A stretch of DNA of 41,154 nucleotides from Sphingomonas sp. (GCF_004799495.1 NZ_SSMY01000007.1:1-41154); one strand, 5' to 3'; positions 7,504 through 16,860 are shown, numbered from the stretch's first letter. Notes: generated from the sequence alone by a model not told the origin. Numbers and translations are program-made.

Positions 7504-7522
7504 GTTATTGATAATCAATCGC
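7504..7522. promoter_or_regulatory. Fur box upstream of feoAB
   Basis: The 19-base site has the inverted-repeat core ATTGAT-A-ATCAAT and agrees with the classical Fur consensus GATAATGATAATCATTATC at 13 of 19 positions by my alignment. It ends 20 bases before the feoA start, so bound Fur would cover the promoter. Iron-loaded Fur repressing an iron(II) uptake operon is the known arrangement; binding here is inferred. Confidence 0.75.
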
Positions 7523-7542
7523 AGCTAGCCTAGCTTTCGGGC

Positions 7543-7803
7543 ATGGCGACTCCGCTCAGCCTCGAACAGCTGCCGCAGCGCACCCACGCGACCGTGGCCG
7601 ATATCGCATGGGACCGGCTCGCCGCGCCCGAAGCGCGCCGCTTGCGCGAACTCGGATTCGACGAGGGGGTGGGTGTGGAAGTGCTCCACCGCGCGCGGCT
7701 CGGTGGCGGACCGATCGCGTGCCGGATCGGACGCATGACCGTCGCGCTGCGGCGGCGTGTCGCGGCCGCGGTCCACGTCGCCGTCGTCCAGCCCGCCGAA
7801 TAG
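7543..7803 (+). CDS. feoA: FeoA, iron(II) transport accessory protein
   Basis: This 86-residue protein has the SH3-like fold expected of FeoA, with the family pattern R-R-L-R-E-L-G-F-D-E-G-V-G-V-E-V-L in the middle and G-R-M-T-V-A-L-R-R near the end. FeoA is a small cytosolic partner of the FeoB permease. No clear ribosome site precedes the ATG, and the leader after the Fur box is very short, so the mRNA may be nearly leaderless. The stop lies one base before the feoB ATG (tag-g-atg). Confidence 0.9.
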   Translation: MATPLSLEQLPQRTHATVADIAWDRLAAPEARRLRELGFDEGVGVEVLHRARLGGGPIACRIGRMTVALRRRVAAAVHVAVVQPAE

Positions 7804-7804
7804 G

Positions 7805-9667
7805 ATGCACCCCGCGCCGCTGGTTGCGCTGGTCGGCAATCCCAATGCCGGCAAGAGCGCGCTGTTCAACGCGCTGACCGGCGCGCGGCAGAAGGTCGGC
7901 AACTATCCCGGGGTCACGGTCGAGCGCCACGCGGGGCGAATGACGCTCAACGACGGGCGCCCGGTCGAATTGCTCGACCTGCCGGGCACCTACAGCCTCG
8001 AGCCATCGAGTCCCGACGAGCGCGTGACTCGCGACGTGGTGACCGGCGCGCAGGCGGGCGAGCGATTGCCCGACGCGATCGTCGTGGTGGTCGACGCGTC
8101 GAACCTCGACAACCATCTGCGCTTTACGCTCCAGCTGATCGCGCTCGGACTGCCGCTGGTGGTCGCGCTCAACATGATCGATCTGGCCGAACGCGACGGT
8201 CTGACGCTGGACCCGGCGGCGCTCGAACGCGAGCTCGGCGTGCCGGTGATCCCCACCGTCGCGGTCAGGAAGCGCGGGATCGATGCGCTGAAGGACGCGC
8301 TCGACGTGCTCGTCACCCCCGGCGCGGTGGCGTTGCGGCGGAGCGACGCGACGCTCCACGCCGACATCGCGACCTTGCAACGCCGCGCGCGCCAGATCGC
8401 AGTGGCGGCGACGGTATCGGAGACGCCGGTGCGGCGCTGGACGCACATGTTCGACGCGGTTGCGCTGCACCCGATCGCCGGGTTCGCGCTACTGCTCGTC
8501 ATCCTGTTCGCGATGTTCCAGGCGGTGTTCTTCGCGGGTGCGGCCCCCGCCGACTGGATCGCCGACCGGTTCGCCGGTCTCGGCCATCTGGTGGATCAGG
8601 TCATGCCCGAATCGGTTCTGCGCTCGCTCATCACCGACGGGATCATCGCCGGCGTCGGCGCGGTGGTGAAGTTCCTGCCGCAGATCCTGATCCTGTTCTT
8701 CTTCATCCTGTTGCTCGAGGCGACCGGCTATATGGTCCGCGCGGCGTTCCTGATGGACCGCATCATGGCGAGCGTCGGGCTGTCGGGCCGCGCGTTCATC
8801 CCGCTCCTGTCGAGCTTCGCCTGCGCGGTTCCCGGGATCATGGCGACGCGCACGATCGACGACGAGAAGGATCGGCTGACGACGATCCTGATCGCGCCGT
8901 TGATGACCTGCTCGGCGCGGCTGCCCGTGTACACGCTGATCATCGGTGCGCTGATCCCCGATACGCGGATCGGCAGGGTGGTCGGATTGCAAGGCGTAGT
9001 GATGTTCGGGCTGTACGTGATGGGCGTGGTCGGAGCGTTCTTCGCCGCGCTGATCCTGCGTCGGACGGTAACCAAAGGCGCGTCGTCGGGCTTCATGATG
9101 GAAATGCCCAAATACCAGATGCCCAACTGGCGCGACGTCGCGATTGGCCTCTGGACCCGGTGTGAGATTTTCCTGAAACGCGCGGGGACGATCATCGCGA
9201 CGACGACCGTCGTGCTGTGGGCGTTGCTCGCCTTTCCGCAGGTGCCCAAGGACAGCCCCATTTCGCAGGTCAATTATTCGGTCGCCGGGCGGATCGCCAA
9301 CGGGATCGAGCCGGCGTTCCGCCCGATCGGATTCAACCGCGACATCGTGCTCGCGCTGATCCCGGCGATGGCGGCGCGCGAGGTGGCGGTCGCGGCGATC
9401 GCGACGACCTATGCGATCGACGCGCCCGAGGGCGACGCCGGCGACCGCGCGATGAAGGCCAAATTGCGTACCAACTGGAGTCTCGCGACCGCGCTCGCCT
9501 TCTTGATGTGGTTCGTGTTCGCGCCGCAGTGCATCTCGACCATCGCGGTGACGCGACGCGAGACTAATGGGTGGCGCTGGCCTGCATTCATGGTTGGATA
9601 CCTGTTCGCCCTCGCCTACATCATGGCCGGAATCACATACTGGCTGGCGACCCTCGCCGGTCTCTAG
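7805..9667 (+). CDS. feoB: FeoB, iron(II) permease with GTPase domain
   Basis: This 620-residue inner-membrane protein imports ferrous iron. The N-terminal G domain shows G1 GNPNAGKS, the switch region around N-Y-P-G-V-T, G3 D-L-P-G-T-Y-S-L and G4 N-M-I-D. From about residue 220 onwards there are two Gate-like hydrophobic blocks, including C-A-V-P-G-I-M-A-T-R and M-T-C-S-A-R-L-P-V-Y, the conserved Cys-containing core segments. A-A-R-E-V-A-V-A lies in the second Gate. At 620 residues it is shorter than the E. coli protein (773), which lies within the variation of this family. The ATG at 7805 is chosen because the product then starts directly with the G domain. Fur control is expected with feoA. 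Confidence 0.95.
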   Translation: MHPAPLVALVGNPNAGKSALFNALTGARQKVGNYPGVTVERHAGRMTLNDGRPVELLDLPGTYSLEPSSPDERVTRDVVTGAQAGERLPDAIVVVVDASNLDNHLRFTLQLIALGLPLVVALNMIDLAERDGLTLDPAALERELGVPVIPTVAVRKRGIDALKDALDVLVTPGAVALRRSDATLHADIATLQRRARQIAVAATVSETPVRRWTHMFDAVALHPIAGFALLLVILFAMFQAVFFAGAAPADWIADRFAGLGHLVDQVMPESVLRSLITDGIIAGVGAVVKFLPQILILFFFILLLEATGYMVRAAFLMDRIMASVGLSGRAFIPLLSSFACAVPGIMATRTIDDEKDRLTTILIAPLMTCSARLPVYTLIIGALIPDTRIGRVVGLQGVVMFGLYVMGVVGAFFAALILRRTVTKGASSGFMMEMPKYQMPNWRDVAIGLWTRCEIFLKRAGTIIATTTVVLWALLAFPQVPKDSPISQVNYSVAGRIANGIEPAFRPIGFNRDIVLALIPAMAAREVAVAAIATTYAIDAPEGDAGDRAMKAKLRTNWSLATALAFLMWFVFAPQCISTIAVTRRETNGWRWPAFMVGYLFALAYIMAGITYWLATLAGL

Positions 9668-9682
9668 GCAGAGGCAGAACAA

Positions 9683-10195
9683 ATGGCGGGCAGCGTCAAC
9701 AAGGTCATTCTCGTCGGCAATCTGGGGCGCGACCCCGAAAGCCGCAGCTTCCAGAACGGCGGCAAGGTCGTCAACCTGCGCATCGCGACGTCGGAAAGCT
9801 GGAAGGACCGCAACACCGGCGAGCGTAAGGAAAAGACCGAGTGGCATTCGGTCGCGATCTTCAACGAAGGCCTGGCGAACGTCGCCGAGCGCTATCTGCG
9901 CAAGGGATCGAAGGTCTATATCGAGGGCGCGCTGCAGACGCGCAAATGGACCGACCAGCAGGGTCAGGACAAATATTCGACCGAGATCGTGCTCCAGGGG
10001 TTCAATTCGGTCCTGACGATGCTCGACGGCGCGCCCGGCCAGGGCGGCGGTGGCGGATCGGTCGGCAGCGGTCGTGACGATTGGGGCGGCTCCGGCGGTG
10101 GCAACGACTTCGGCGGCGGATCAGGCGGTGGCAAGGGCTTCGGCGGCAGTGGCGGCGGGTTCGCCGACGACCTCGACGACGACGTGCCGTTCTGA
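9683..10195 (+). CDS. ssb: Single-stranded DNA-binding protein
   Basis: This 170-residue SSB protects single-stranded DNA in replication, repair and recombination. The OB fold covers residues 1-112 ([14 protein letters not shown] start, W-H-S-V-A-I-F-N and [10 protein letters not shown] strands). It is followed by a Gly/Ser-rich flexible linker and the acidic partner-binding tip D-D-D-V-P-F at the very end. The gene is 15 bases after feoB but is functionally unrelated, so it probably has its own promoter. I saw no clear LexA site directly before it. Confidence 0.97.
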   Translation: MAGSVNKVILVGNLGRDPESRSFQNGGKVVNLRIATSESWKDRNTGERKEKTEWHSVAIFNEGLANVAERYLRKGSKVYIEGALQTRKWTDQQGQDKYSTEIVLQGFNSVLTMLDGAPGQGGGGGSVGSGRDDWGGSGGGNDFGGGSGGGKGFGGSGGGFADDLDDDVPF

Positions 10196-10235
10196 GCGAG
10201 CGGGCACCAACCGGCGTCACGGCCGTTAGTCGGCC

Positions 10236-11774
10236 ATGAACACCCCACCTACCCACACCGCGTCGGGCTGGAAGGTCGACGAAGCCGCGCGCACTGCCCT
10301 CTTGGCGTCGTACGAGCTCGAAACACTGCGCGACAGCGCCGCGCTGAAGAAGATCACCGATTTCGCGGGGGCGCTGTGCGGGTGCCCGGTCGCCTTGGTC
10401 AGCCTGGTCGAGGAAACGCGCCAGACGTTCATCGCGCGGACCGGCATCGACCTGACCGAGACGCCGCGCGAAGTGTCGTTCTGCGCGCATGCGATGCTGG
10501 GCGACGCGATCATGGTGGTGCCCGACGCGACCGCCGACCCGCGCTTCGCGGGCAACGTGCTGGTGACGGGCGAAACCAACATCCGCTTCTACGCCGGCGC
10601 GCCGCTGGTCACCGAGGATGGCGTGCCGTTGGGATCGCTGTGCGTGATCGACACCGTGCCGCATCCCGACGGCCTGAGCGATCTTCAGCGCCAGGGTCTC
10701 GAAACGCTGGCCGACAATGTCATGGCGCGGCTGCGCGACAATCGCGACACCGCCGCCTGGCGCAGCGCCGAAGGCGACGCGCGACGTGCCTTGCTCGACA
10801 GCGAGGGCCGCTTCCGCACGCTCGCCGACACGATGCCGCAAATGGTGTGGTCGACGCTGCCCGACGGCTATCACGATTATTACAATGCGCGCTGGTACGA
10901 ATTCACCGGCGTCCCCGACGGATCGACCGACGGCGAGGCGTGGAACGGCATGTTCCATCCCGACGACCAGGAGCGCGCGTGGGGGCGCTGGCGGCAGTCG
11001 CTGACCAGCGGCGAGCCGTATGAGATCGAATACCGCCTGCGGCACCACGACGGGACCTATCGCTGGGTGCTCGGCCGCGCACTGCCGATCCGCGACGGCG
11101 AGGGCAGGATTGTCCGCTGGTTCGGCACGTGCACCGATATCCACGAGCAGAAGCTGGCGCTCGAAGAGCGCGAGGTGATCAGCCAGGAGCTGAGCCACCG
11201 CATCAAGAACATCTTCTCGGTGGTGTCGGGGCTGGTCGCCTTCTCGGCGCGCGCGCACCCCGAATTCAGCGGGATCGCCGCCGATCTGCGCGAGCGCATC
11301 ACCGCGCTCGGCCGCGCGCACGATTTCGTCCGTCCGCACAGCCCGGCCTCGCGCCCGGCGAGCCAGCCGACCAGCCTCGGCGGGCTGCTCGGCGAGTTGT
11401 TTGCGCCGTACCAACTCGCCGAGCACGACCGGATCACGGTGAGCGGCGAGGATGTGGCGATCGACGACCGCTCGGCCACCCCGCTCGCGTTGCTGTTCCA
11501 CGAACTCGCGACCAACGCGACCAAATATGGCGCGCTGTCGTACCCCGATGGTGCTGTCACAGTGACGATGCACCGCGCGGACGACGGCGTGACGCTCGGC
11601 TGGCGCGAAGCGGGCGGGCCGGCGGTGTCGGCGCCCGAGACAGGCGGGTTCGGCACGCAGTTGATGGAGATGAGCGCGGTGCGCCAGCTCGGCGGCATAG
11701 TGACGCGCGACTGGAAGCCCGAGGGCCTCGACCTGACCGTACGCGTGCCGCTCGCGGCGTTCAGGCGTCGCTGA
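10236..11774 (+). CDS. HWE-family sensor histidine kinase with GAF and PAS domains
   Basis: This 512-residue soluble kinase has no membrane segment. A GAF domain spans about residues 35-170 (G-C-P-V-A-L-V-S-L-V start, F-Y-A-G-A-P-L-V-T near its end). A PAS_3-type PAS with PAC follows at about 190-310. The kinase core begins with E-L-S-H-R-I-K-N, the phospho-acceptor being His321. Its ATPase part has the HWE marks: a His in F-H-E-L-A-T-N-A-T-K-Y-G-A-L and W-R-E-A-G-G-P. HWE kinases act in light, stress and general-stress signalling of alphaproteobacteria. The 3' end overlaps by 14 bases the convergent receiver gene on the other strand, a likely partner. The signal is unknown. Confidence 0.9.
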   Translation: MNTPPTHTASGWKVDEAARTALLASYELETLRDSAALKKITDFAGALCGCPVALVSLVEETRQTFIARTGIDLTETPREVSFCAHAMLGDAIMVVPDATADPRFAGNVLVTGETNIRFYAGAPLVTEDGVPLGSLCVIDTVPHPDGLSDLQRQGLETLADNVMARLRDNRDTAAWRSAEGDARRALLDSEGRFRTLADTMPQMVWSTLPDGYHDYYNARWYEFTGVPDGSTDGEAWNGMFHPDDQERAWGRWRQSLTSGEPYEIEYRLRHHDGTYRWVLGRALPIRDGEGRIVRWFGTCTDIHEQKLALEEREVISQELSHRIKNIFSVVSGLVAFSARAHPEFSGIAADLRERITALGRAHDFVRPHSPASRPASQPTSLGGLLGELFAPYQLAEHDRITVSGEDVAIDDRSATPLALLFHELATNATKYGALSYPDGAVTVTMHRADDGVTLGWREAGGPAVSAPETGGFGTQLMEMSAVRQLGGIVTRDWKPEGLDLTVRVPLAAFRRR

Positions 11775-12165
11775 CGCCGCGGTTCAACAGGACGAGATCG
11801 TCGTTGGCGGCTTCGGGGTGCGCCTCGCCCACCGCGAGCGCCGCGGCGGCCAGGATCGCGCGCTCGCTGAACGGCTTACGCACGTAACCGAGCGCGTCGC
11901 ACGGCAGGCCGATCTGCCCCGGATTGGCGGTGACGAACACGACCTTCACGCCGTGCTCGCGCGCCAGCGTTTTCGCGATATCGGGCCCGGTTGGGCCGTC
12001 ACGCAGGTTGATGTCGACGAACGCAAATTCGGCCTTGGCGCCGGCGTCGAGCGCGGTTTTGCGATCGGCCGCGATCGCCGTTACCTGATATCCCGCATCG
12101 GTCAGGATACGTTCCAGATCGAGAGCGACAAAGATTTCGTCTTCGACGATGAGCGCGGTGGGCAA
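11761..12165 (-). CDS. Single-domain response regulator (receiver)
   Basis: This is a stand-alone receiver of about 134 residues with no output domain. Acidic pocket residues E8, D9 and E10 (I-V-E-D-E) precede phospho-acceptor Asp51 in F-V-D-I-N-L-R-D-G. The Lys is in Y-V-R-K-P-F-S. The D-I-N-L-x-D-G pattern is the type usually found beside HWE kinases. No ATG is available near the domain start. A TTG at 12165 places L-P-T-A-L-I-V-E-D-E at the N-terminus; a GTG slightly upstream is the alternative. It converges on the HWE kinase with overlapping 3' ends, so the two messages are mutually antisense there. Confidence 0.88.
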   Translation of the reverse strand: MPTALIVEDEIFVALDLERILTDAGYQVTAIAADRKTALDAGAKAEFAFVDINLRDGPTGPDIAKTLAREHGVKVVFVTANPGQIGLPCDALGYVRKPFSERAILAAAALAVGEAHPEAANDDLVLLNRGVSDA

Positions 12166-12280
12166 GACGAGGCGATCCAAATCAGTGTGGCATCCGAACA
12201 CCGCAAAGCCCGATTCGGTTCCAATCGGTCGGTCAACGTAATAAAATCGGGCGTAACCACTGTGGCTTTGCCGCCACGCA

Positions 12281-12865
12281 TCACCGCCGCAGCAGAAACA
12301 CCGCATGCTCGGCGAGCAGGTTCGCCAACGTGGCGCTGGTGCGCTGATCCCCCGAAAGGAACCACGCGCCTTCCACCGTAATGCCGCGCTCTTTGAGCAG
12401 GCTCCGGAAATCGTCGATCGTGACGTGATGGATGTTGGGCGTCGCGTACCATGCCACAGGGAGCAACCGCGTGACCGGCATCCGTCCGCCCCACAACAAC
12501 GACGCACGCACGCGCCAGTGTGCGAAGTTCGGGAAAGATACGAACGCCTTGCGCCCGATCCGCAGGAGATGGTCGAGCACGACATCGGGCGCGCGCGTGG
12601 TCTGCAACGTCTGGCTGAGGATCGCGTAATCGAAGCTGCCGTCGGGATAGCCCACGAGGTCGACATCGGCGTCGCCCTGCACCACCGACAGCCCCTTGGC
12701 GACAGCGCTCGCGACATCGCCCGGATCGAGCTCGAGCCCACGCGCGTCGCAACCGTGATCGCGCAACGCCGCCATCAGCGCTCCGTCGCCGCATCCGATG
12801 TCGAGCACGCGCGATCCGCTCGCGACGTTGGCGGCGATCACCGCGAGATCGGGACGCAGGCTCAT
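12281..12865 (-). CDS. metW: MetW, methionine biosynthesis methyltransferase-like protein
   Basis: This 194-residue protein has the class I SAM-dependent methyltransferase fold. V-L-D-I-G-C-G-D-G forms the SAM loop. [11 protein letters not shown] is the conserved MetW strand, and F-P-N-F-A-H-W with W-Y-A-T-P-N-I-H are family marks. MetW is known to work with MetX in the homoserine acylation step of methionine synthesis. The start overlaps the metX stop in ATGA, which supports coupled translation and the pairing. Confidence 0.93.
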   Translation of the reverse strand: MSLRPDLAVIAANVASGSRVLDIGCGDGALMAALRDHGCDARGLELDPGDVASAVAKGLSVVQGDADVDLVGYPDGSFDYAILSQTLQTTRAPDVVLDHLLRIGRKAFVSFPNFAHWRVRASLLWGGRMPVTRLLPVAWYATPNIHHVTIDDFRSLLKERGITVEGAWFLSGDQRTSATLANLLAEHAVFLLRR

Positions 12866-13965
12866 GCCGCGCTCAGAAACCCGTCGACGACGCGGTTCAA
12901 CTCGGGCGAGTCGAGCAGGAAGGCGTCGTGACCATAGGGACTGTTCAGTTCGACGAAGCTGACCGCCGCGCCCGCTGCGTTGAGCGCGTGGACGATGATC
13001 CGCGACTCCGCGGTCGGGTAGAGCCAGTCGGTGTCGAAGCTGACGAGCGCGAACCGCGTCTTCGTGCCCTTGAACGCATTGGCGAGCAGCCCGCCATGCT
13101 CCTCGGCCAGATCGAAATAATCCATCGCGCGAGTGATATAGAGATAGCTGTTGGCATCGAACCGGTCGGTGAAGCTCAACCCCTGGTGCCGGAGGTAGCT
13201 TTCGACTTGGAAATCGGCGTCGAACCCGAAGCTCTTCGCCTCGCGCGCCTGCAACCGCCGCCCGAATTTCTCGGTCAGCCCCGCTTCCGAGAGATAGGTA
13301 ATGTGCGCCGCCATCCGCGCCACCGCGAGCCCCGCCGCGGGCGCGTCGCCGGTGCCGTAATAGTCGCCGCCCGCCCATTTCGGATCGGCCATGATCGCCT
13401 GCCGCCCGACCTCATGAAACGCGATGTTCTGCGCGGTATGGCGCGCAGTCGAGGCGATCACCACTGCTTTGGTCACGCGCTCCGGGAAGGAGGCGGCCCA
13501 GCTCAGCGCCTGCATTCCGCCCATCGACCCGCCGACCACGGTGACGTGTTCGATCCCGAGATGGTCGAGCAGCATCGCCTGTGCGCGCGCCATGTCGCGG
13601 ATCGTGATGACCGGGAACGCCATCGCATGGGGCTGCCCGGTCGCGGGGTTCACCGTCGCCGGCCCCGACGATCCCATGCAACTGCCCAGCGCGTTGGCGC
13701 ACACGATGAAGTGCCGCGCCGGATCGATCGGCTTGCCCGCCCCGACCATCCGCTCCCACCAGCCGGGCTTGCCGGTTACCGGATGGTCGCTCGCGACATG
13801 CTGGTCGCCGGTCAGCGCGTGGCAGATCAGGATCGCTGGGCTCGCCGGGTCGCCATAGGTCTCATACGCGATATCCACCGGCGACAGCAGTACGCCGCCA
13901 TCGAGGCGGAGCGGCCCGGGCAGGCTGACATGGCGCGACAGGCCGAAACGCTGATCGTCGGTCAT
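12862..13965 (-). CDS. metX: MetX, homoserine O-acyltransferase
   Basis: This alpha/beta-hydrolase-fold enzyme of about 367 residues transfers an acyl group (acetyl, or succinyl in some MetX) to homoserine, the first committed step of methionine synthesis. The nucleophile elbow is G-G-S-M-G-G with Ser147. The remaining triad residues lie in F-D-T-D-W-L-Y-P and [20 protein letters not shown] is the family oxyanion and substrate loop. The ATG at 13965 is taken; a GTG two codons upstream (13971) is also possible. The acetyl/succinyl preference cannot be decided by eye. No SAM riboswitch is apparent upstream; a folding repeat lies there instead. Confidence 0.95.
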   Translation of the reverse strand: MTDDQRFGLSRHVSLPGPLRLDGGVLLSPVDIAYETYGDPASPAILICHALTGDQHVASDHPVTGKPGWWERMVGAGKPIDPARHFIVCANALGSCMGSSGPATVNPATGQPHAMAFPVITIRDMARAQAMLLDHLGIEHVTVVGGSMGGMQALSWAASFPERVTKAVVIASTARHTAQNIAFHEVGRQAIMADPKWAGGDYYGTGDAPAAGLAVARMAAHITYLSEAGLTEKFGRRLQAREAKSFGFDADFQVESYLRHQGLSFTDRFDANSYLYITRAMDYFDLAEEHGGLLANAFKGTKTRFALVSFDTDWLYPTAESRIIVHALNAAGAAVSFVELNSPYGHDAFLLDSPELNRVVDGFLSAA

Positions 13966-13999
13966 GGGCACGCGGTTAGAGGAAATTCGGCGAGCATCA

Positions 14000-14122
14000 A
14001 TCCTCCCCGTTTACGGGGAGGTGGCAGCGCGTAGCGCTGACGAAGGAGGTGGGCCGCACGCATCTCGTTCGCCGAGAGCCCCCTCCGGCGCTTCGCGCCA
14101 CCTCCCCGTAAACGGGGAGGAT
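14000..14122. repeat. 123-bp folding intergenic repeat (REP/MITE-like)
   Basis: The two ends, ATCCTCCCCGTTTACGGGGA at the left and its reverse complement at the right, form a terminal inverted repeat extending about 26 bases inward to GTGGC/GCCAC. Each end also folds alone (CCTCCCCG/CGGGGAGG around a four-base loop). Inside are AGCGC-gta-GCGCT and GGCGC-ttc-GCGCC hairpins. It fills the space between the amine oxidase stop and metX. I know this type of element as a multi-copy intergenic repeat in sphingomonads; copy number cannot be seen here. Confidence 0.85.
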
Positions 14123-14123
14123 T

Positions 14124-15695
14124 TCACCCAATCCTGCGCGCCGGCGCGCGCGCGGCGATCACCGCTTGCGCGGCGAGGCGGCCGGTCTGCGCGCCGCCGT
14201 TCATGTAGCCGGGGTAGGCGTCGGACAAATGCTCGCCCGCGAAATGGACCGGTCCGGCGGACAGCGGCTGCGACGCGATGCCGTCGGTTTCGGTCCAGAT
14301 CAGGTCGGCGAATTTGGTTAGCTGGCCCGGGCGGAAATTGACGTACGCGCCCTTGCTGAACGGATCGAGGTGCCAGTTGGTGCGGCGCACCGTGGTTCCG
14401 GTGGCGGCGGTCATTCCCTTGACACCCCCCTCGGCAAGCTTGGCAAATTTGAGCGCCAGCGTGCGCGGATCGGCGGCATCAGCGGCGAGTACTTCACTGC
14501 CGCCGGTAAACCACGTCCACACGCTGCCCGCGCCCGCCGAGGGCCGCACGCCGCCGTCCCAGCCGAGCGACGATCCCGCACCGTGGTCGGTCTGCCAGAG
14601 CTCGCCGCCGCGGCCGATCGGTTTTTCCCAGGGGCGGCCGGTGGTCACCGCCTGCACCTTGCCGTTGCGGCCCAGCCCGACCTCGGCGTTGAACTGACGC
14701 CACAGCGACGGCAGCGGTACCCCGAATGCGATCCGGCTGATGATCGAGATCGGCACGGTGACGATCACCGCCGACGCCGCCACCGTCTCGCCGTTCGAGA
14801 ACGTGACGCGAGCGCCACTTCCCAAAGGATCGATCCGCGTCGCCCGGCGATACGTCGTGATGCGGTTCGCCAGCCGCGCCGCCATCGCCTCGACCAGCGA
14901 CGAGCTACCGCCCGCCATCAGATAGCGTTCGTCGCTGCGGCTGAGCACGTCGATCCGTCGCCCGTCAATCGTCGGCAGGTTGAACACCAGTTCAACCGCC
15001 GAGGCCTGCGCGGGTTCGCAGCCATATTCGGTGCGCGCGGTCGCCTCCATCAGCCGGCGCACCCACGGGTCGGGCATCAACCTGGAGTATTTGTCGAGGT
15101 ATCCGGTGAAGGAGAGCTGGTCGAGCTCGGCCGAGACCTTCGCGTAATTCTGGTCGAGCCGGACCGAATCGCTGTCGATCTGCCCGGCAATCCCGCGCAG
15201 CCCTGCGACCAGCCGCGCCTCGGGCACTTCCTTGGCGCCGTCGAGCACCATCGTGCGGTGCGGCCCGCCCTTGCGGTCGATCAGCGCGATGCCGAATTCG
15301 CGGCACAGGCCATGCATGTCGGCATGGTCGGTGTTGACCAATTGCCCCCCGATTTCGAACGACGGCTGGCCCTTGGCGCGCGCGGTATACATCCGCCCGC
15401 CGAGCCGCGTGCGCGCTTCGTAGAGCCGTGCCTCGACCCCCGCTTGGGTCAGGTGCCACAGCGCCGCCAACCCGGCGATCCCGCCGCCGATGATGACGAC
15501 CGGCCCGCCGCCGCCTGACAGGGCACGCGCCGGACGCGGAAGCGCTGCGATCGCCGCAGTCGCCGCCAGCGCGAGCAACACCTGACGCCGCGTCTGGCCG
15601 TCACCGCCCGGCACCGGCATCGCCTCGCCCGCGTCGCGCAAATTCTCCCGCCGCGCCGCCTCGAGCGCTTGCCAGAATAATGTCGGTCCCCGCAT
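14124..15695 (-). CDS. Tat-exported flavin monoamine oxidase
   Basis: This 523-residue FAD-dependent amine oxidase oxidises a primary or secondary amine to the imine, releasing H2O2. The N-terminus includes T-R-R-Q-V-L-L-A-L-A-A-T and ends in A-R-A, a twin-arginine export signal placed unusually far in (about residues 35-60). The FAD-binding loop V-I-I-G-G-G-I-A-G-L follows, then G-G-R-M-Y-T at the second nucleotide contact. The C-terminal F-A-G-E-H-L-S-D-A-Y-P-G-Y-M-N-G-G motif binds the flavin. The ATG at 15695 has GGAGGGA before it and is chosen over open upstream codons. The substrate is unknown. It lies upstream of metX on the same strand, separated by the folding repeat. Confidence 0.88.
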   Translation of the reverse strand: MRGPTLFWQALEAARRENLRDAGEAMPVPGGDGQTRRQVLLALAATAAIAALPRPARALSGGGGPVVIIGGGIAGLAALWHLTQAGVEARLYEARTRLGGRMYTARAKGQPSFEIGGQLVNTDHADMHGLCREFGIALIDRKGGPHRTMVLDGAKEVPEARLVAGLRGIAGQIDSDSVRLDQNYAKVSAELDQLSFTGYLDKYSRLMPDPWVRRLMEATARTEYGCEPAQASAVELVFNLPTIDGRRIDVLSRSDERYLMAGGSSSLVEAMAARLANRITTYRRATRIDPLGSGARVTFSNGETVAASAVIVTVPISIISRIAFGVPLPSLWRQFNAEVGLGRNGKVQAVTTGRPWEKPIGRGGELWQTDHGAGSSLGWDGGVRPSAGAGSVWTWFTGGSEVLAADAADPRTLALKFAKLAEGGVKGMTAATGTTVRRTNWHLDPFSKGAYVNFRPGQLTKFADLIWTETDGIASQPLSAGPVHFAGEHLSDAYPGYMNGGAQTGRLAAQAVIAARAPARRIG

Positions 15696-15759
15696 CGTCC
15701 CTCCACGGCCCACGCCCATAGCTTGCCAAGCGAAGCGCCGCCAGCGCATAGGCGCGGCC

Positions 15760-16860
15760 ATGTCAGGACCAGCACCAAAACCGTGGATCATGGCGATCGC
15801 GCCCTATGTCCCGGGCCGCTCGACCACCGACGACGGCCGCAAGGTCGCCAAGCTCTCGTCGAACGAGAACCCGCTCGGCACCAGCCAGAAGGCGCGCGAC
15901 GCGTTCCTGACTGCCGCGACCAACCTCGAACGCTATCCCGACGCAAGCGGCAGCGAGTTGCGCGAGGTGCTGGCGGCGAAGCACGGCCTCGACCCGGCAC
16001 GGATCATCTACGGCAACGGATCGGACGAGGTGCTCCACCTCGCGGCCGGCGCGTTCGCCGGGCCGGGCGACGAAGTGATCTTCGTTCATTACGGCTTCGC
16101 GGTGTACGAAATAGCCGCGCGGCGCGTCGGTGCAACGCCGGTGGTGGCGCCCGATGACGATTATGCGACCGACGTCGACGCGATCCTGGCGTGCGTCACC
16201 GATCGCACAAAGATCATCTATATAGCCAACCCCAACAACCCGACCGGCACCTATGCCAGCCGCGAGGAAATCGCGCGGCTCCACGCCGGGTTGCGCTCCG
16301 ACATCCTGCTCGTGCTCGACCACGCCTATGCCGAATATATCGAAGGCGATGCGGAGGATGGCGGGATGGCGCTCGCGGCCAACGCGCCCAACGTGCTGGT
16401 CACGCGCACTTTTTCGAAGATGTACGGTTTGGCCGCCGAGCGGATCGGCTGGGGTTATGCCTCGGCACCCATCATCGCCGCGATGCACCGCATCCGCTTG
16501 CCCTTCTCGATCACCATCGCGGGCACGGCGGCGGCGGTCGCGGCGTTGGGCGACGAGGAGTTCGTCGCGCATACCCGCGCGCACAACGCCGAATGGCGCG
16601 CGTGGTTTTCGGACGAGATCGCCAAGCTGGGCAATGCGGGCTTACGCGCCGTCCCGAGCCAAGCCAATTTCGTGCTCGTGTTGTTCGAGGGCACTTTGAC
16701 CGCCGAGGCGGCGTATAAGGGGTTGATGGACGCGGGCTATATCGTCCGCTGGCTGCCCGGGCAGGGCCTGCCGCACGGCCTTCGCATTACGGTCGGCACC
16801 GAGCCGGAATGCCGCGGCGTGATCGCGGCGTTGCGCGCGATGGTCGAGACGACCGGCTGA
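15760..16860 (+). CDS. hisC: Histidinol-phosphate aminotransferase
   Basis: This 366-residue class II PLP aminotransferase converts imidazole-acetol phosphate and glutamate to histidinol phosphate. K-L-S-S-N-E-N-P-L-G is the N-terminal substrate loop. N-P-N-N-P-T-G and D-H-A-Y-A-E-Y hold the cofactor. The Schiff-base Lys is K220 in T-F-S-K-M-Y-G-L-A. R-I-T-V-G-T near the C-terminus binds the carboxylate. The stop overlaps the next gene's ATG by one base. Because it is coupled to a TyrA-type dehydrogenase rather than to his genes, it may act (also) on aromatic keto acids, as HisC proteins of this arrangement often do. Confidence 0.92.
   Translation: MSGPAPKPWIMAIAPYVPGRSTTDDGRKVAKLSSNENPLGTSQKARDAFLTAATNLERYPDASGSELREVLAAKHGLDPARIIYGNGSDEVLHLAAGAFAGPGDEVIFVHYGFAVYEIAARRVGATPVVAPDDDYATDVDAILACVTDRTKIIYIANPNNPTGTYASREEIARLHAGLRSDILLVLDHAYAEYIEGDAEDGGMALAANAPNVLVTRTFSKMYGLAAERIGWGYASAPIIAAMHRIRLPFSITIAGTAAAVAALGDEEFVAHTRAHNAEWRAWFSDEIAKLGNAGLRAVPSQANFVLVLFEGTLTAEAAYKGLMDAGYIVRWLPGQGLPHGLRITVGTEPECRGVIAALRAMVETTG

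Noticed and set aside
10002..11573. 523-codon antisense frame opposite the HWE kinase
   Set aside because: It is a GC-rich shadow of a kinase with all catalytic motifs intact.
13966..14122. SAM riboswitch before metX
   Set aside because: The region is taken up by the folding repeat; no SAM-II or other aptamer core could be recognised.
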